Positions 7,594 through 14,720 of a DNA stretch of 20,848 nucleotides are shown here, piece after piece (positions within the stretch are counted from its first letter, which is position 1; every line of letters starts with the position of its first letter). A program made the translations under genes and the position numbers. The notes beneath the pieces were generated by a model that did not search any database, had not been told where the DNA came from, and saw only the letters and a list, made by a program, of their open reading frames with translations. The stretch comes from an uncultured Oxalobacter sp. (GTDB lineage Bacteria > Pseudomonadota > Gammaproteobacteria > Burkholderiales > Burkholderiaceae_D). Location of the stretch: contig CAJKQK010000035.1 in the NCBI GenBank assembly GCA_905202055.1, forward strand, positions 1 to 20,848, written 5' to 3'.

Positions 7594-8414
7594 ACAAAAC
7601 GAAACCGGTCTGGATGTTCGTGAAACTGTCCGTACCGGTTACCGTGCCATCGCCATCGGGCAGCCCAGCCCATGTTGTTGCAACGGCCGCAGTGGACCTG
7701 CCGATCCGGCCCGTCTGGCTGCCGCCATCGGATATGACGAGCAAAGCCTTGCCAATCTGCCGGATGGCGCCAACATGGGCCTGTCCTGCGGCAATCCGGT
7801 TGCCATCGCTGCCCTGAAAGCAGGCCAGACCGAACTGGATCTTGGGAGCGACGTCTTTCAAGGCGGGTGAAAAAGTGAAAGCGGCCGGACACGTCATCGG
7901 GGTGGACATGACGCCCGGGATGCTGGCGAAGGCACGCCATAATATCCTGCAATATCCTGAACGTACCGGTCTGGATAACGTCGAATTCCGGCTTGGGGAA
8001 ATCGAACATCTCCCTGTTGCGGACAATACGGTTGACGTGGTTCTTTCGAACTGCGTCATCAACCTGTCTCCTGACAAGCCACTGGTCTGGAAGGAAATCC
8101 TGCGCGTATTGAAATCAGGCGGCAAATTGTCCGTCCCGGATCTGGTTATCCTGAAACCGTTTCCCGATAATGTTCGCAGTATGGCCGCTGCGCTGGTCGG
8201 CTGTGTCGCCGGCGCTGTTCTGGTCGATGAAACCCGTTCCATGCTGGAAAAAACCGGTTTTTCCGATATCGTTCTGACGCCCAAATCCGGATACATCCGG
8301 CAAATGCAGAACTGGAACGATCCGCTCTGCAGGGAGATTGCAGTATCGCTTCCGGAAGGAGAAAAACTGGAAAACTACGTGGTCAGCCTGAGCATTGAAG
8401 CGCGAAAACCATAA
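7586..8414 (+). pseudogene. arsM: Arsenite S-adenosylmethionine methyltransferase, disrupted
   Basis: Two frames together give an almost complete ArsM, which methylates arsenite with SAM in the cytoplasm. The first (7586-7870) has a Cys-rich start with CCCNGRSG and the typical MGLSCGNPVAI, then LDLGS, where it goes wrong. The second (open from about 7842 to 8414) resumes with AGEKVKAAGHVIGVDMTPGM, EFRLGEIEHLPVADN, the family hallmark SNCVINLSPDKP and LRVLKSGGKL. Between LDLGS and the resumption, the glycine-rich SAM loop (expected as GSGxGFD) is missing and the frame changes. This fits loss of 11 bases, or 12 lost plus 1 gained, around 7851-7872. All three expected Cys positions survive. Motif I loss plus the frameshift means no active enzyme, unless the sequence is in error. 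It is coupled to arsR by an 8-base overlap. Confidence 0.87.
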
Positions 8415-8432
8415 GAAATTCTTTTGACTCAA

Positions 8433-8464
8433 GGGGAAACGACCGTTTCCATGATCGTTTTCCC
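8433..8464 (+). terminator. Weak hairpin after arsM
   Basis: GGGAAACGA (8434-8442) can pair with TCGTTTTCCC (8455-8464) with one bulged T. An alternative compact hairpin, GGAAAC/GTTTCC with loop GACC, uses 8435-8450. No clear T tract follows. It lies between convergent genes, so termination is plausible but not shown. Confidence 0.3.
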
Positions 8465-8531
8465 TGAAAACTCCAGTGTTCACCGGAAACAGTCAGGCAT
8501 TCACCTGACAACCCATTATAAAAACAGGCCG

Positions 8532-9056
8532 TTACTTTTTCAGAGCCATGGCATTCGCCCATTCCGCTTTCGGGTCTTCAAAATCCACGTGATAGACACC
8601 CTCGATAAATTTCGACTGCAACAACTCGTATTGGTCTTGCAGTTCATCGTCATCCAGTTTTCCAAGGTCATGGAGATAATAAACAGCCCTGATTTTAGCC
8701 TGAAGCATCAGTTTGGTGCAGTCGAAACATGGGCGCAATGTCGAGAAAATGACGCTGTCCTCTATCGCATTACCGAACCGGGCAGCCGATATGAGGGCAT
8801 TCTGTTCGGCATGGACACAAATGCATTCGTCGTACCCCATCTTGCCTTCGCGTTTGTATTCTTCACGCTTGCCGCACCGGACACACCCGCCATCCATGCA
8901 ATTGGTAAACCCTTCCGGTGTGCCGTTATACCCTGTCGAAATGATACGGTTGTCCCTCACGATGACTGCGCCGACCTTGCGCCCCTTGCAATTGGCGTTT
9001 TCACGGACGGCGATGGCGATGTTCATGTAATAGTTCAGGCGTTTGATATCTAGCAT
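8532..9056 (-). CDS. dCMP deaminase (ComEB/deoxycytidylate deaminase family)
   Basis: 174-residue zinc enzyme converting dCMP to dUMP, the precursor for dTMP synthesis. The catalytic signature is present: H82-A-E84 (zinc ligand and proton shuttle) and P109-C110-F-D-C113 (zinc ligands). Upstream, GAVIVRDNRIISTGYNGTPE is the typical substrate-binding stretch, and the cluster C53, C58, C61 with DECICVHAEQNA is the extra metal or structural region of the ComEB/T4 deaminase branch, not the bacterial Dcd (dCTP) family. Length is normal. It starts at ATG with a weak Shine-Dalgarno. It converges with the ars unit, and 189 bases separate it from the tail-fibre remnant. Confidence 0.92.
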   Translation of the reverse strand: MLDIKRLNYYMNIAIAVRENANCKGRKVGAVIVRDNRIISTGYNGTPEGFTNCMDGGCVRCGKREEYKREGKMGYDECICVHAEQNALISAARFGNAIEDSVIFSTLRPCFDCTKLMLQAKIRAVYYLHDLGKLDDDELQDQYELLQSKFIEGVYHVDFEDPKAEWANAMALKK

Positions 9057-9245
9057 TTTCGGCAGTTTTCATCTGGTTGGAACAGGTGTCCGAAGAGAAC
9101 GTTAACATCCTGAATCAGGCAATATCAAGGTATTAACGCCAATTTATTCAAAAAAACACTTCCGGACAATATCCGATGATTCTCTAAGCTCGTACCTTAT
9201 TTGAAACAGGTCACAAAAACCACATCTTCATGCAGAAACAGTGTT

Positions 9246-10377
9246 TCAATAACCACATGCATACCAGTTGCGTTTGGAGAATTTCTGAAAGGCACATTCG
9301 GTTAAAGTCATATCTGTCGGCGCACCGGAAATATCTGTCACCGCTCTTGCATCGGCATTGAATGCGCCTTCAAACCAATTTTGTTCAAATCCCCAGTCAA
9401 TTTGTGAAAAACACATTTTTATACGTTCCGAAAAAGGAAGCTGAAAATTGATGAAAACTTTGCCGTAAGAACCTACTCCATCAATCATTCCTCCCTGCTC
9501 TATCCAGCCATCCGACCATTTCCGGTACCAGTTCAAACCGTCATGGTATGTTTCATTAATATATTTGACCGTAACCCCTCCGATCAACTTATCCAGTTTT
9601 CCGGACAGTTCATTTGCCAGCACGGTCACATCGACCAATCCGGGATTGGTCGCCACATCAAAAGCTTTGATACACGGCAACAAAGTCAGCGCAGCTGGCT
9701 GGACAGTTTGCGATGCACCGTATATGGAACTGGATCGGGAAGCGTTAAATCCCCACCTGACACCATACCCCTCGCGAACGTCGGATCTGTAATCCGTAGT
9801 ATTTGAAACACTCGTCAAACCTGTTGGAGACATTCCACCTGAAATATTCGGCAACCCCGCCTCAAGTTTCCGGCCGGGACGATGACTGCCCTCTGCAAAC
9901 CGGTCAATCAAATCAGGTAAATTGAACGTCGTCTCTCCATTACCAACACCAAACATCGTTCCGATTGCGTCAAACAGGTCTGGATAGGTAAGCCCTTTTC
10001 ACTTCCGCTCCGTCAGCTTTCAAATATCCTCCGGGTGGTGTTGGCATGGCAAAATATTCAATGGTTCCTGGTGGCACTCCCTTTTTTGCTATTGCCTGTT
10101 CAAGTTCAGCGACACTGTTTTCCAGTTCTGTTTTATCGGCTTTCTTCTGAATTACCGCCAACATGACATCCCGATTTGCCTTTGTTTCTATTGTGTTGTT
10201 CAATTCGTCAAGATCAATTCCCAATGTTTTCCTTGCCGATTCCTTGTCCAGACTATCGTCACCCAATAGCTCATTCAGGTAATCCCTCAGCTTTCCAAGA
10301 GATTCTTTCATTTCACCTGTAGTGGTTTTCGGCTGCCTGCTTCTGTCAAATACATTTTTTTCCGGCAGTTTTGTCAT
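9246..10377 (-). pseudogene. Orphan phage tail-fibre/collar protein, frameshifted
   Basis: Two adjacent minus-strand frames join into one tail protein of about 375 residues. The N-terminal frame (10377-9970) starts after a good GGAG. It has a coiled-coil-like helix (MKESLGKLRDYLNELLG), then the collar entry GTIEYFAMPTPPGGYLKADG. It then slips at EVKR and stops. The second frame, from about 9990, resumes with TYPDLFDAIGTMFGVGNGET and TTFNLPDLIDRF, the classic phage tail-collar ending, then a receptor-binding-like C-terminal part of about 200 residues. One extra base in GGTAAGC (9987-9993, plus-strand letters) explains the break. No other phage gene is near, so it is an isolated remnant or a cargo gene. 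A programmed shift is not supported: the tract is short and the needed shift is +1. Confidence 0.78.
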
Positions 10378-10449
10378 TTATTTTCTCCATAAAAAAAGAC
10401 CTCGCTTCAAATGAGGGAAGTCTGTCAATTCACAAAATCAGGACGCAAT

Positions 10450-10557
10450 ATGGGCGTCAGGAAAATAATACACGACGCATATTCTTCGGTCAGCCTGAAA
10501 GGAAACCCTGGAATTTATATATTTGAAGATGGCGAAGCCATTAATAGCAAAAAATAA
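10450..10557 (+). CDS. Possible 35-residue small protein
   Basis: A short frame beginning MGVRKIIHDAYSSVSLKGNP and ending in a polar GEAINSKK. A CAGGA lies 7 bases upstream of the ATG, and the frame is also open to an ATG at 10411 without a Shine-Dalgarno. The composition (alternating GIYIFEDGE) looks protein-like, but the frame is short and sits alone between two minus-strand genes. It could be a remnant of a larger gene. No family is recognised. Confidence 0.25.
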   Translation: MGVRKIIHDAYSSVSLKGNPGIYIFEDGEAINSKK

Positions 10558-10582
10558 AACCTGCAAGTTTTCCTGCAGGTTT
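10549..10582 (-). terminator. Intrinsic terminator of the Hsp20 gene
   Basis: On the minus strand, a 9-bp perfect stem AAACCTGCA/TGCAGGTTT (10574-10582 with 10557-10565) with an 8-base loop is followed by TATTTTTT. It lies about 25 bases after the Hsp20 stop codon. Confidence 0.85.
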
Positions 10583-10606
10583 CAGGTTCTTTAAAGGTTT
10601 TCATTC

Positions 10607-11083
10607 TCAATTATTGCCAATTGCCTTTGTCGAATTACCTTCGTCGTAACGGATGGCGATTTTCTGGACTTTTTCGCTTTCCGGTATTTCTTTCAACAAA
10701 CTGACTGTCAACAAACCATCTTTGAGGTTTGCATTTTTTACCTTTACGTGTTCAGGCAAAGAAAAACCCAGGTTAAAATTCGAGCGTTTCAATCCACGAT
10801 ACAAATACGTATCGCCTTTATTTTCCTGTTCTTCTTTTTGCTTGCCTGAAATGCTCAGCTGTCCTCCTTGCGACAGTATTTCTATATCTTCTGCACTCCA
10901 CCCGGGGAGAGCGACTACGATATCCAGATGAGTCTCATCTATTTTCACGATATCGTATGAAGGCAATGCAGACAGTGGCTCATCACCCGTCAATTTAGTG
11001 AACAGGTTATCAATCCGGTTAAGGCGATCGGAAAACAAACTTTCTGCTAATGTTGGCATTAAGGAAAATGTACGAGTAATCAT
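10607..11083 (-). CDS. Small heat-shock protein Hsp20 (alpha-crystallin, IbpA-like)
   Basis: 158-residue ATP-independent holdase that binds unfolding proteins in the cytoplasm. A short N-terminal arm (about 1-40) precedes the alpha-crystallin domain: SYDIVKIDETHLDIVVALPG, then LSISGKQKEE, YLYRGLKRSNFNLGFSLPEH and the A-x-x-x-x-G-L-L signature NANLKDGLLTVSLLK (residues about 115-130). The C-terminal tail has the I-x-I anchor in KIAIRY, used for oligomer assembly. AGGAG lies 9 bases before the ATG. A sigma-32-like promoter and a strong terminator flank it, so it is a single-gene heat-shock unit. It is about 20 residues longer than E. coli IbpA because of the acidic/Asn-rich end. Confidence 0.93.
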   Translation of the reverse strand: MITRTFSLMPTLAESLFSDRLNRIDNLFTKLTGDEPLSALPSYDIVKIDETHLDIVVALPGWSAEDIEILSQGGQLSISGKQKEEQENKGDTYLYRGLKRSNFNLGFSLPEHVKVKNANLKDGLLTVSLLKEIPESEKVQKIAIRYDEGNSTKAIGNN

Positions 11084-11148
11084 TTTAACGAACTCCTGTA
11101 ATAGCTTAAGTTAATTAATGAATGACAACTCTTCTTGCTGTCAATTGA

Positions 11149-11177
11149 CATATAGGAATTCCCCAAAAAATATCAAG
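11149..11177 (-). promoter_or_regulatory. Sigma-32-like heat-shock promoter of hsp20
   Basis: On the minus strand CTTGATA (11171-11177) is followed after 14 bases by CCTATATG (11149-11156). This resembles the RpoH consensus CTTGAAA - 13 to 15 - CCCCATNT in elements and spacing. The start would lie near 11143, giving a leader of about 60 bases. In that leader TTAAC/GTTAA can enclose the Shine-Dalgarno, a possible but unproven thermosensor. Confidence 0.65.
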
Positions 11178-11372
11178 AGGATACAGGCAAAAAATTTTGC
11201 ATGAAGCGTTCCCCTCACGCATGAATTTCCTGGCAGGTGGTCAAAATGCCAATAATACATAAACATGCGATCAAGCCAGTTTGACATAACATGGATTCGG
11301 AATCGGCGTGATTAAAAAGCAGGCAATGACTTTTTTCCTGGACACTGCCGAAGAAACTGTCTGGTTTTGAAA

Positions 11373-11405
11373 AAGAAAAGGGCTTACGTTTTCACGTAAG
11401 CCCTT
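11373..11405 (-). terminator. Terminator-like hairpin after the decayed tRNA copy
   Basis: A 12-bp perfect stem AAGGGCTTACGT/ACGTAAGCCCTT (11378-11389 with 11394-11405), loop 4 bases, is followed on the minus strand by TTCTTTTTC. It stands to the tRNA remnant as the hairpin at 14473-14502 stands to the intact tRNA. A minus-strand reading frame across 11271-11570 runs through both and is not a gene. Confidence 0.75.
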
Positions 11406-11415
11406 GATAATTATT

Positions 11416-11461
11416 GCTCTTCCAGCCTGGATCAAACCCGTGACATGCGGATTGACAGTCC
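11416..11461 (-). pseudogene. Decayed 3' part of a tRNA-Asn (candidate att copy)
   Basis: Read on the minus strand, 11461-11432 matches 25 of 30 bases of the intact tRNA-Asn (14556-14527), from the anticodon stem through the T loop. It then continues to an acceptor-like GGAAGAGC. The part 5' of the anticodon stem does not match. The anticodon loop reads CTGTCAA (intact: CTGTTAA) and the T arm is mismatched, so it cannot be a working tRNA. It has the same strand as the intact copy 3.1 kb away. Surrounding bases can also form a stem CCAGCTTGG/CCAGGCTGG, so a structured RNA is a weaker alternative. Confidence 0.65.
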
Positions 11462-11674
11462 AGGAATCCTCCAAGCTGGCATGAATACCGAATTTTTTGT
11501 CTGACTGAACCGGAAAAAATGACATTTTGTAACCCGCCATTTTCCTGAGCTTATTTTTCCGGCCAGACAATTTTTTATTTTCTTATCCCCGTTACTGGTA
11601 GATAAAACGGTGCCTGACAACAGTAACTTGTTGCCTGGCTATATTCTTGCGAATAGCAGACAAACCAATCCAAT

Positions 11675-11697
11675 AAAAAAGTCCTCCTTGAAAGGAG
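11675..11697 (-). terminator. Terminator of the autotransporter gene
   Basis: On the minus strand CTCCTT/AAGGAG (11692-11697 with 11684-11689), functionally a 5-bp stem with a 4-base loop, then GGAC and TTTTTT. It lies about 25 bases after the autotransporter stop codon. Confidence 0.7.
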
Positions 11698-11721
11698 AAG
11701 AAAATAGCGTCTGACAGGAAG

Positions 11722-13875
11722 TCAGAACTTATAATTGATTACGAGATTACCCATGGCACCTTCACGTTGACCAACATATCCTTTCACGGCAACATCCACT
11801 GTCCACGGACTCTTTTCTGCCGGGCTGAATCTCACTCCAATTTCCCCTATTCCCGTATCCCCTTTCAATGATGTTTTGTCAATTTCATACCCATAGGCTG
11901 TTCCTCTGGCATTTCCGCTGAATTCATGTTCCCACACCAAACCAATATAGGGTCTGTACTGCTGGTTATTACGGTATTCCAAACGAGCTCCCATTCTCGT
12001 TCGGTGACTGTTGATGTCTTCGAAGCGATACGGATCCCCTGCAATGCTTGCATCGAAACCTTTGATGTGCATCCATTGATATCCCATGTACGTATCCAGC
12101 AGGTAGTTGCTGTTGATGTCCCACTGATATCCGGCTTTCAAGCCTGCTCCATAATACGTTGCTGTCTTGTCATATCCTGCTTGTGTTCCATTGGCATCTC
12201 TCAGGTTACTGTCGAAATCGGTAGACACTCTACCGGTTTTTGCATTGACCTGCGCATAACTTCCCCTTAGCAAACCTTCTTTTTTCCGGTATTGCCCTGT
12301 TGCCCCTATACCATAGTAGTGGGTATCTCCACTTCCTTTTGCATAATGGTTGCGCTCATCCAGATTACCCCAGCCGGCTTCCGCAAAAATCGCTCCTGTC
12401 AGGTCATACTCCTTTTCACTGTCAAGTTTCCCCCGCAATCCCAATACCCAGTGCGTCCCGCTTGTAGTGCCGTGGGCACCTTCTCCCCCCATATCGTATC
12501 TGAGATCGCTTCCTCCAACTGCACCGTACAGACAGAACCGGTCGACTGTTCCATCTTCGTTAACGGAACATTCCAGATTCTGGTCCAGTGCAAAATCTGT
12601 ACCCTGATTCACAAAACCAAGCGTAGCCGTCCGCCCATTATTGAATATGCCAACCGCCGGATCGGTACGGATATTTTTCAGTACTGCGTCCAGCCATGTG
12701 CTGCCCGATTCGAGTCCAAAGTCATATTGCAGGGAAATGCCCTGCCTGCCTGTCATGGATGTTTGGGTGACTCCCGTGCTGGTGACCCCATTGGCGTTTG
12801 TGATGAGATGTACCCGATCGCCCGCCTGCAAGGCCACTCTGGCTCCCGAGGCAATCGCCACTCCCACCTTTGTATTGCTGAGGTCTGTCCCGCCTGAATC
12901 ACTCAGGTTCAAAACCGTATCGCCATTTTGCGTACCATCCGGCAATATGAATTCATAATTCTGGAAATATCTTACATTTCTGGCAGACAGGCCTTTTGTC
13001 CATACCTGCAGAGTATTGTCACTGGATGTCCCGAGAGGTGATGTGTATCCTCCATACAGTGTACTTCCTGAAATATCGGGCGCATTCTTCAATATGACGG
13101 CGTTTCCAGTGGCAGCGCCTGTACTGCTCCGAGCAGCATAAATATTACTGTTCATAACCGTCCCACCGGAAATCGTGAAGGTATTACCTATTGCATCCGC
13201 CCAACCGCTTCCTGCAGCAACAAAGCTGCCATTGACGATCCCACCAGAAATCGTAACGGCATTATTGATGGCTTTACCTGTACCAGCAGTGCCAGCATTA
13301 ACCCATTTGACCGTACCGCCAGAGATCGTAATAGTATTACCAACAGCATTGCCACGTGGTGCATAGCCTGCAAAGAGTTCTCCGGTCGTCCCTTCTGAAA
13401 AGTTAATTGAATTGTTATTTGTATCCCCGTAATCCGATACGCCGGCACGAACCCAATACCTGAAATTGCCACCTGAAATATTGAGAGTATTATCATTCGC
13501 GTTACCTGTTCGGGTAACTCCTCCCAACACACCGCCGACATTTCCTCCTGACACATTGACGGTATTACCAGTAACGTTCTGTGTTCCGTCGCCAGTATCC
13601 GTCACAAGAGCATTGATATTTGAGCTGACTCCACCATAAACATAGTTGAGTGTTCCTCCGACGATATTAACGGTATTGCCATTGAAATTGTTCGATCCAG
13701 GATAGAGTGAATTAGGTACGGTACTACTGCTGTTTCTGGTATCCACCCGCAACAAACTTGTGTCAGTACCATCATAGTCAATCGTGATGGAATACGCAGG
13801 ATATGACAACAGCTGTTGTATCAGAAGGGCTGACAGTAAAAGTGTTGGATACGAAAAAATTATTTTCTTTTTCAT
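11722..13875 (-). CDS. Autotransporter with repeat passenger (type Va secretion)
   Basis: 717 residues. A signal peptide (about 1-29, ending SYPAYS) leads to a passenger of low-complexity beta-helix-like repeats with the unit GNTVNISGGTV, at residues about 66, 103, 128, 153, 179, 204, 230, 257 and 286 (period about 25). A linker follows, with a possible disulfide pair C436/C448 near the passenger-barrel junction, then a C-terminal 12-strand barrel (about 450-717) with GTHWVLGLRGK, TATYYGAGLKAGYQWD and a terminal NLVINYKF, whose final Phe is the outer-membrane assembly signal. No protease triad, lipase motif or RGD was seen, so an adhesin or surface-layer role is inferred. It starts at MKKK with AGAGAG 5 bases upstream. 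The gene lies alone between a decayed and an intact tRNA-Asn, suggesting acquired cargo. Confidence 0.9.
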   Translation of the reverse strand: MKKKIIFSYPTLLLSALLIQQLLSYPAYSITIDYDGTDTSLLRVDTRNSSSTVPNSLYPGSNNFNGNTVNIVGGTLNYVYGGVSSNINALVTDTGDGTQNVTGNTVNVSGGNVGGVLGGVTRTGNANDNTLNISGGNFRYWVRAGVSDYGDTNNNSINFSEGTTGELFAGYAPRGNAVGNTITISGGTVKWVNAGTAGTGKAINNAVTISGGIVNGSFVAAGSGWADAIGNTFTISGGTVMNSNIYAARSSTGAATGNAVILKNAPDISGSTLYGGYTSPLGTSSDNTLQVWTKGLSARNVRYFQNYEFILPDGTQNGDTVLNLSDSGGTDLSNTKVGVAIASGARVALQAGDRVHLITNANGVTSTGVTQTSMTGRQGISLQYDFGLESGSTWLDAVLKNIRTDPAVGIFNNGRTATLGFVNQGTDFALDQNLECSVNEDGTVDRFCLYGAVGGSDLRYDMGGEGAHGTTSGTHWVLGLRGKLDSEKEYDLTGAIFAEAGWGNLDERNHYAKGSGDTHYYGIGATGQYRKKEGLLRGSYAQVNAKTGRVSTDFDSNLRDANGTQAGYDKTATYYGAGLKAGYQWDINSNYLLDTYMGYQWMHIKGFDASIAGDPYRFEDINSHRTRMGARLEYRNNQQYRPYIGLVWEHEFSGNARGTAYGYEIDKTSLKGDTGIGEIGVRFSPAEKSPWTVDVAVKGYVGQREGAMGNLVINYKF
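13000..13680 (-). repeat. Tandem ~75-bp coding repeats in the passenger
   Basis: Nine degenerate copies of a unit of about 25 codons (usually 75-78 bases, range 75-111) encode N-x-V-x-I-S-G-G. At DNA level the sequences around 13165, 13240, 13315 and 13475 share a plus-strand CC(A/G)CC(A/G)GA(A/G)AT core. Copies are diverged, so expansion is not recent, but the region could change copy number by slippage or recombination. Confidence 0.65.
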
Positions 13876-14472
13876 TTATACTCTCTGAAAAAAATACATA
13901 AGGAGAAAAGTAAAATAAATATGCACCTTGCAAACCTTTTTTACGCTATGACAAAGGTATTTTGTGCATTTAATCTCAGTGTTTTTGAACTTGCTTTCTC
14001 ACACAATCAAACTACTCGTTACGTATAAAGGTCATTCGGGACGATCAGAACAAAGCCGGGGACTGTCTTCAATATGGCAACTATACCTGAAAATTCAGGG
14101 CATACTTGAAAAACTGTTCTCAAAAAGTTCTGATACCGTTTCAGGTAATACGTTTATACATCGGGACGTCGGAAAACCTGACAGATATAGTGATCACTCA
14201 TCCATGTTGCGACATCAAGAAGACGAAAGTTGATCCACGATTTGAAGGGAAAGGACCCCACAGACATGTAACTGTCGTGTGTTGCCATAGAAAAAATTCA
14301 TGTTCTGTCTGACCATGAATCTATCAAAACAAGTATATGTGAAATGCAGATGGCGCTGCCCGTTCAGCCAAACCAAGTTAGGGTAACAGGATAAGCCACG
14401 TTGCACTGAACAAAAAAACAGACAGCGTTTCTCCTGTACCGGATATGGCAAACTGCCTGTCCCTGAAAAAGA
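13876..14472. other. Non-coding gap upstream of the autotransporter
   Basis: About 600 bases without a supportable gene. The short ORFs on either strand have no Shine-Dalgarno, no coherent composition and no recognised family. The autotransporter promoter must lie at its left end. A TTGCAA at 13928-13933 (minus strand) is a possible -35, but no clear -10 follows. The rest may be decayed DNA of the same acquired segment. Confidence 0.45.
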
Positions 14473-14502
14473 AAAAGCCCCACATTTCCATGTGGGGCTT
14501 TT
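14473..14502 (-). terminator. Terminator of the tRNA-Asn gene
   Basis: A 13-bp perfect stem AAAAGCCCCACAT/ATGTGGGGCTTTT (14473-14485 with 14490-14502) with a 4-base loop. On the minus strand the T run continues as TTTTTCTTTTTC. Confidence 0.92.
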
Positions 14503-14508
14503 GAAATC

Positions 14509-14584
14509 TGGCTCCTCGACCTGGGCTCGAACCAGGGACCTGCGGATTAACAGTCCGTCGCTCTACCGACTGAGCTATCGAGGA
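14509..14584 (-). tRNA. tRNA-Asn (anticodon GUU)
   Basis: 76 bases including an encoded CCA (14509-14511). The acceptor stem TCCTCGA/TCGAGGA, D arm AGCTCAGTCGGTAGAGC, anticodon loop CTGTTAA (anticodon GUU), and T arm with TTCGAGC are all intact, with discriminator G. It has a consensus promoter and its own terminator, so it is transcribed as a single-gene unit. Its 3' half is repeated in decayed form at 11416-11461. Confidence 0.97.
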
Positions 14585-14596
14585 ATTAAGAAAAAG

Positions 14597-14625
14597 ATTA
14601 TAGGCAATCGAGTCCGTCTTGTCAA
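14597..14625 (-). promoter_or_regulatory. Consensus sigma-70 promoter of tRNA-Asn
   Basis: On the minus strand TTGACA (14620-14625), an exact 17-base spacer and TATAAT (14597-14602): both boxes perfect. The predicted start lies about 5 bases before the mature tRNA 5' end. No clear GC-rich discriminator follows, as the bases after the -10 are T-rich. Confidence 0.93.
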
Positions 14626-14679
14626 ACTTTTTTCAGATTTTTCTCTCTGAAAACGGTGTCTCCAATGCTGCGAATCAAT

Positions 14680-14693
14680 CCTATAATTATAGG
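14680..14693. repeat. 14-bp perfect palindrome inside an inverted repeat
   Basis: CCTATAATTATAGG at 14680-14693 carries a TATAAT on each strand. It is nested between CTCTGAAA (14644-14651) and TTTCAGAG (14697-14704), making a 61-base structure between ftsB and the tRNA promoter. Function unknown: it could be a hairpin at the end of the ftsB message or a small repeat element. Confidence 0.4.
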
Positions 14694-14720
14694 AACTTTC
14701 AGAGTGAAAAGGAAGCCCTT

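Noticed and set aside
7550..8296. 248-residue minus-strand frame opposite arsM
   Set aside because: The plus strand carries unmistakable ArsM motifs in two frames, so the antisense frame is a by-product.
9966..10010. Programmed ribosomal frameshift in the tail gene
   Set aside because: The required shift is +1, the A4G3 tract is not in the phase of a -1 slippery heptamer and no downstream pseudoknot was seen; a simple indel is more likely.
11271..11570. 99-residue minus-strand frame
   Set aside because: It runs through a 12-bp terminator hairpin and the decayed tRNA copy, and has no Shine-Dalgarno or recognisable domain.
13000..13680. Regularly spaced repeats suggesting a CRISPR array
   Set aside because: The repeats are coding, diverged and in frame within an autotransporter passenger. 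There are no identical direct repeats with unique spacers and no cas genes.
13964..14233. 89-residue plus-strand frame before the tRNA
   Set aside because: No Shine-Dalgarno, no family resemblance, and overlapping frames of similar length on both strands; treated as non-coding.
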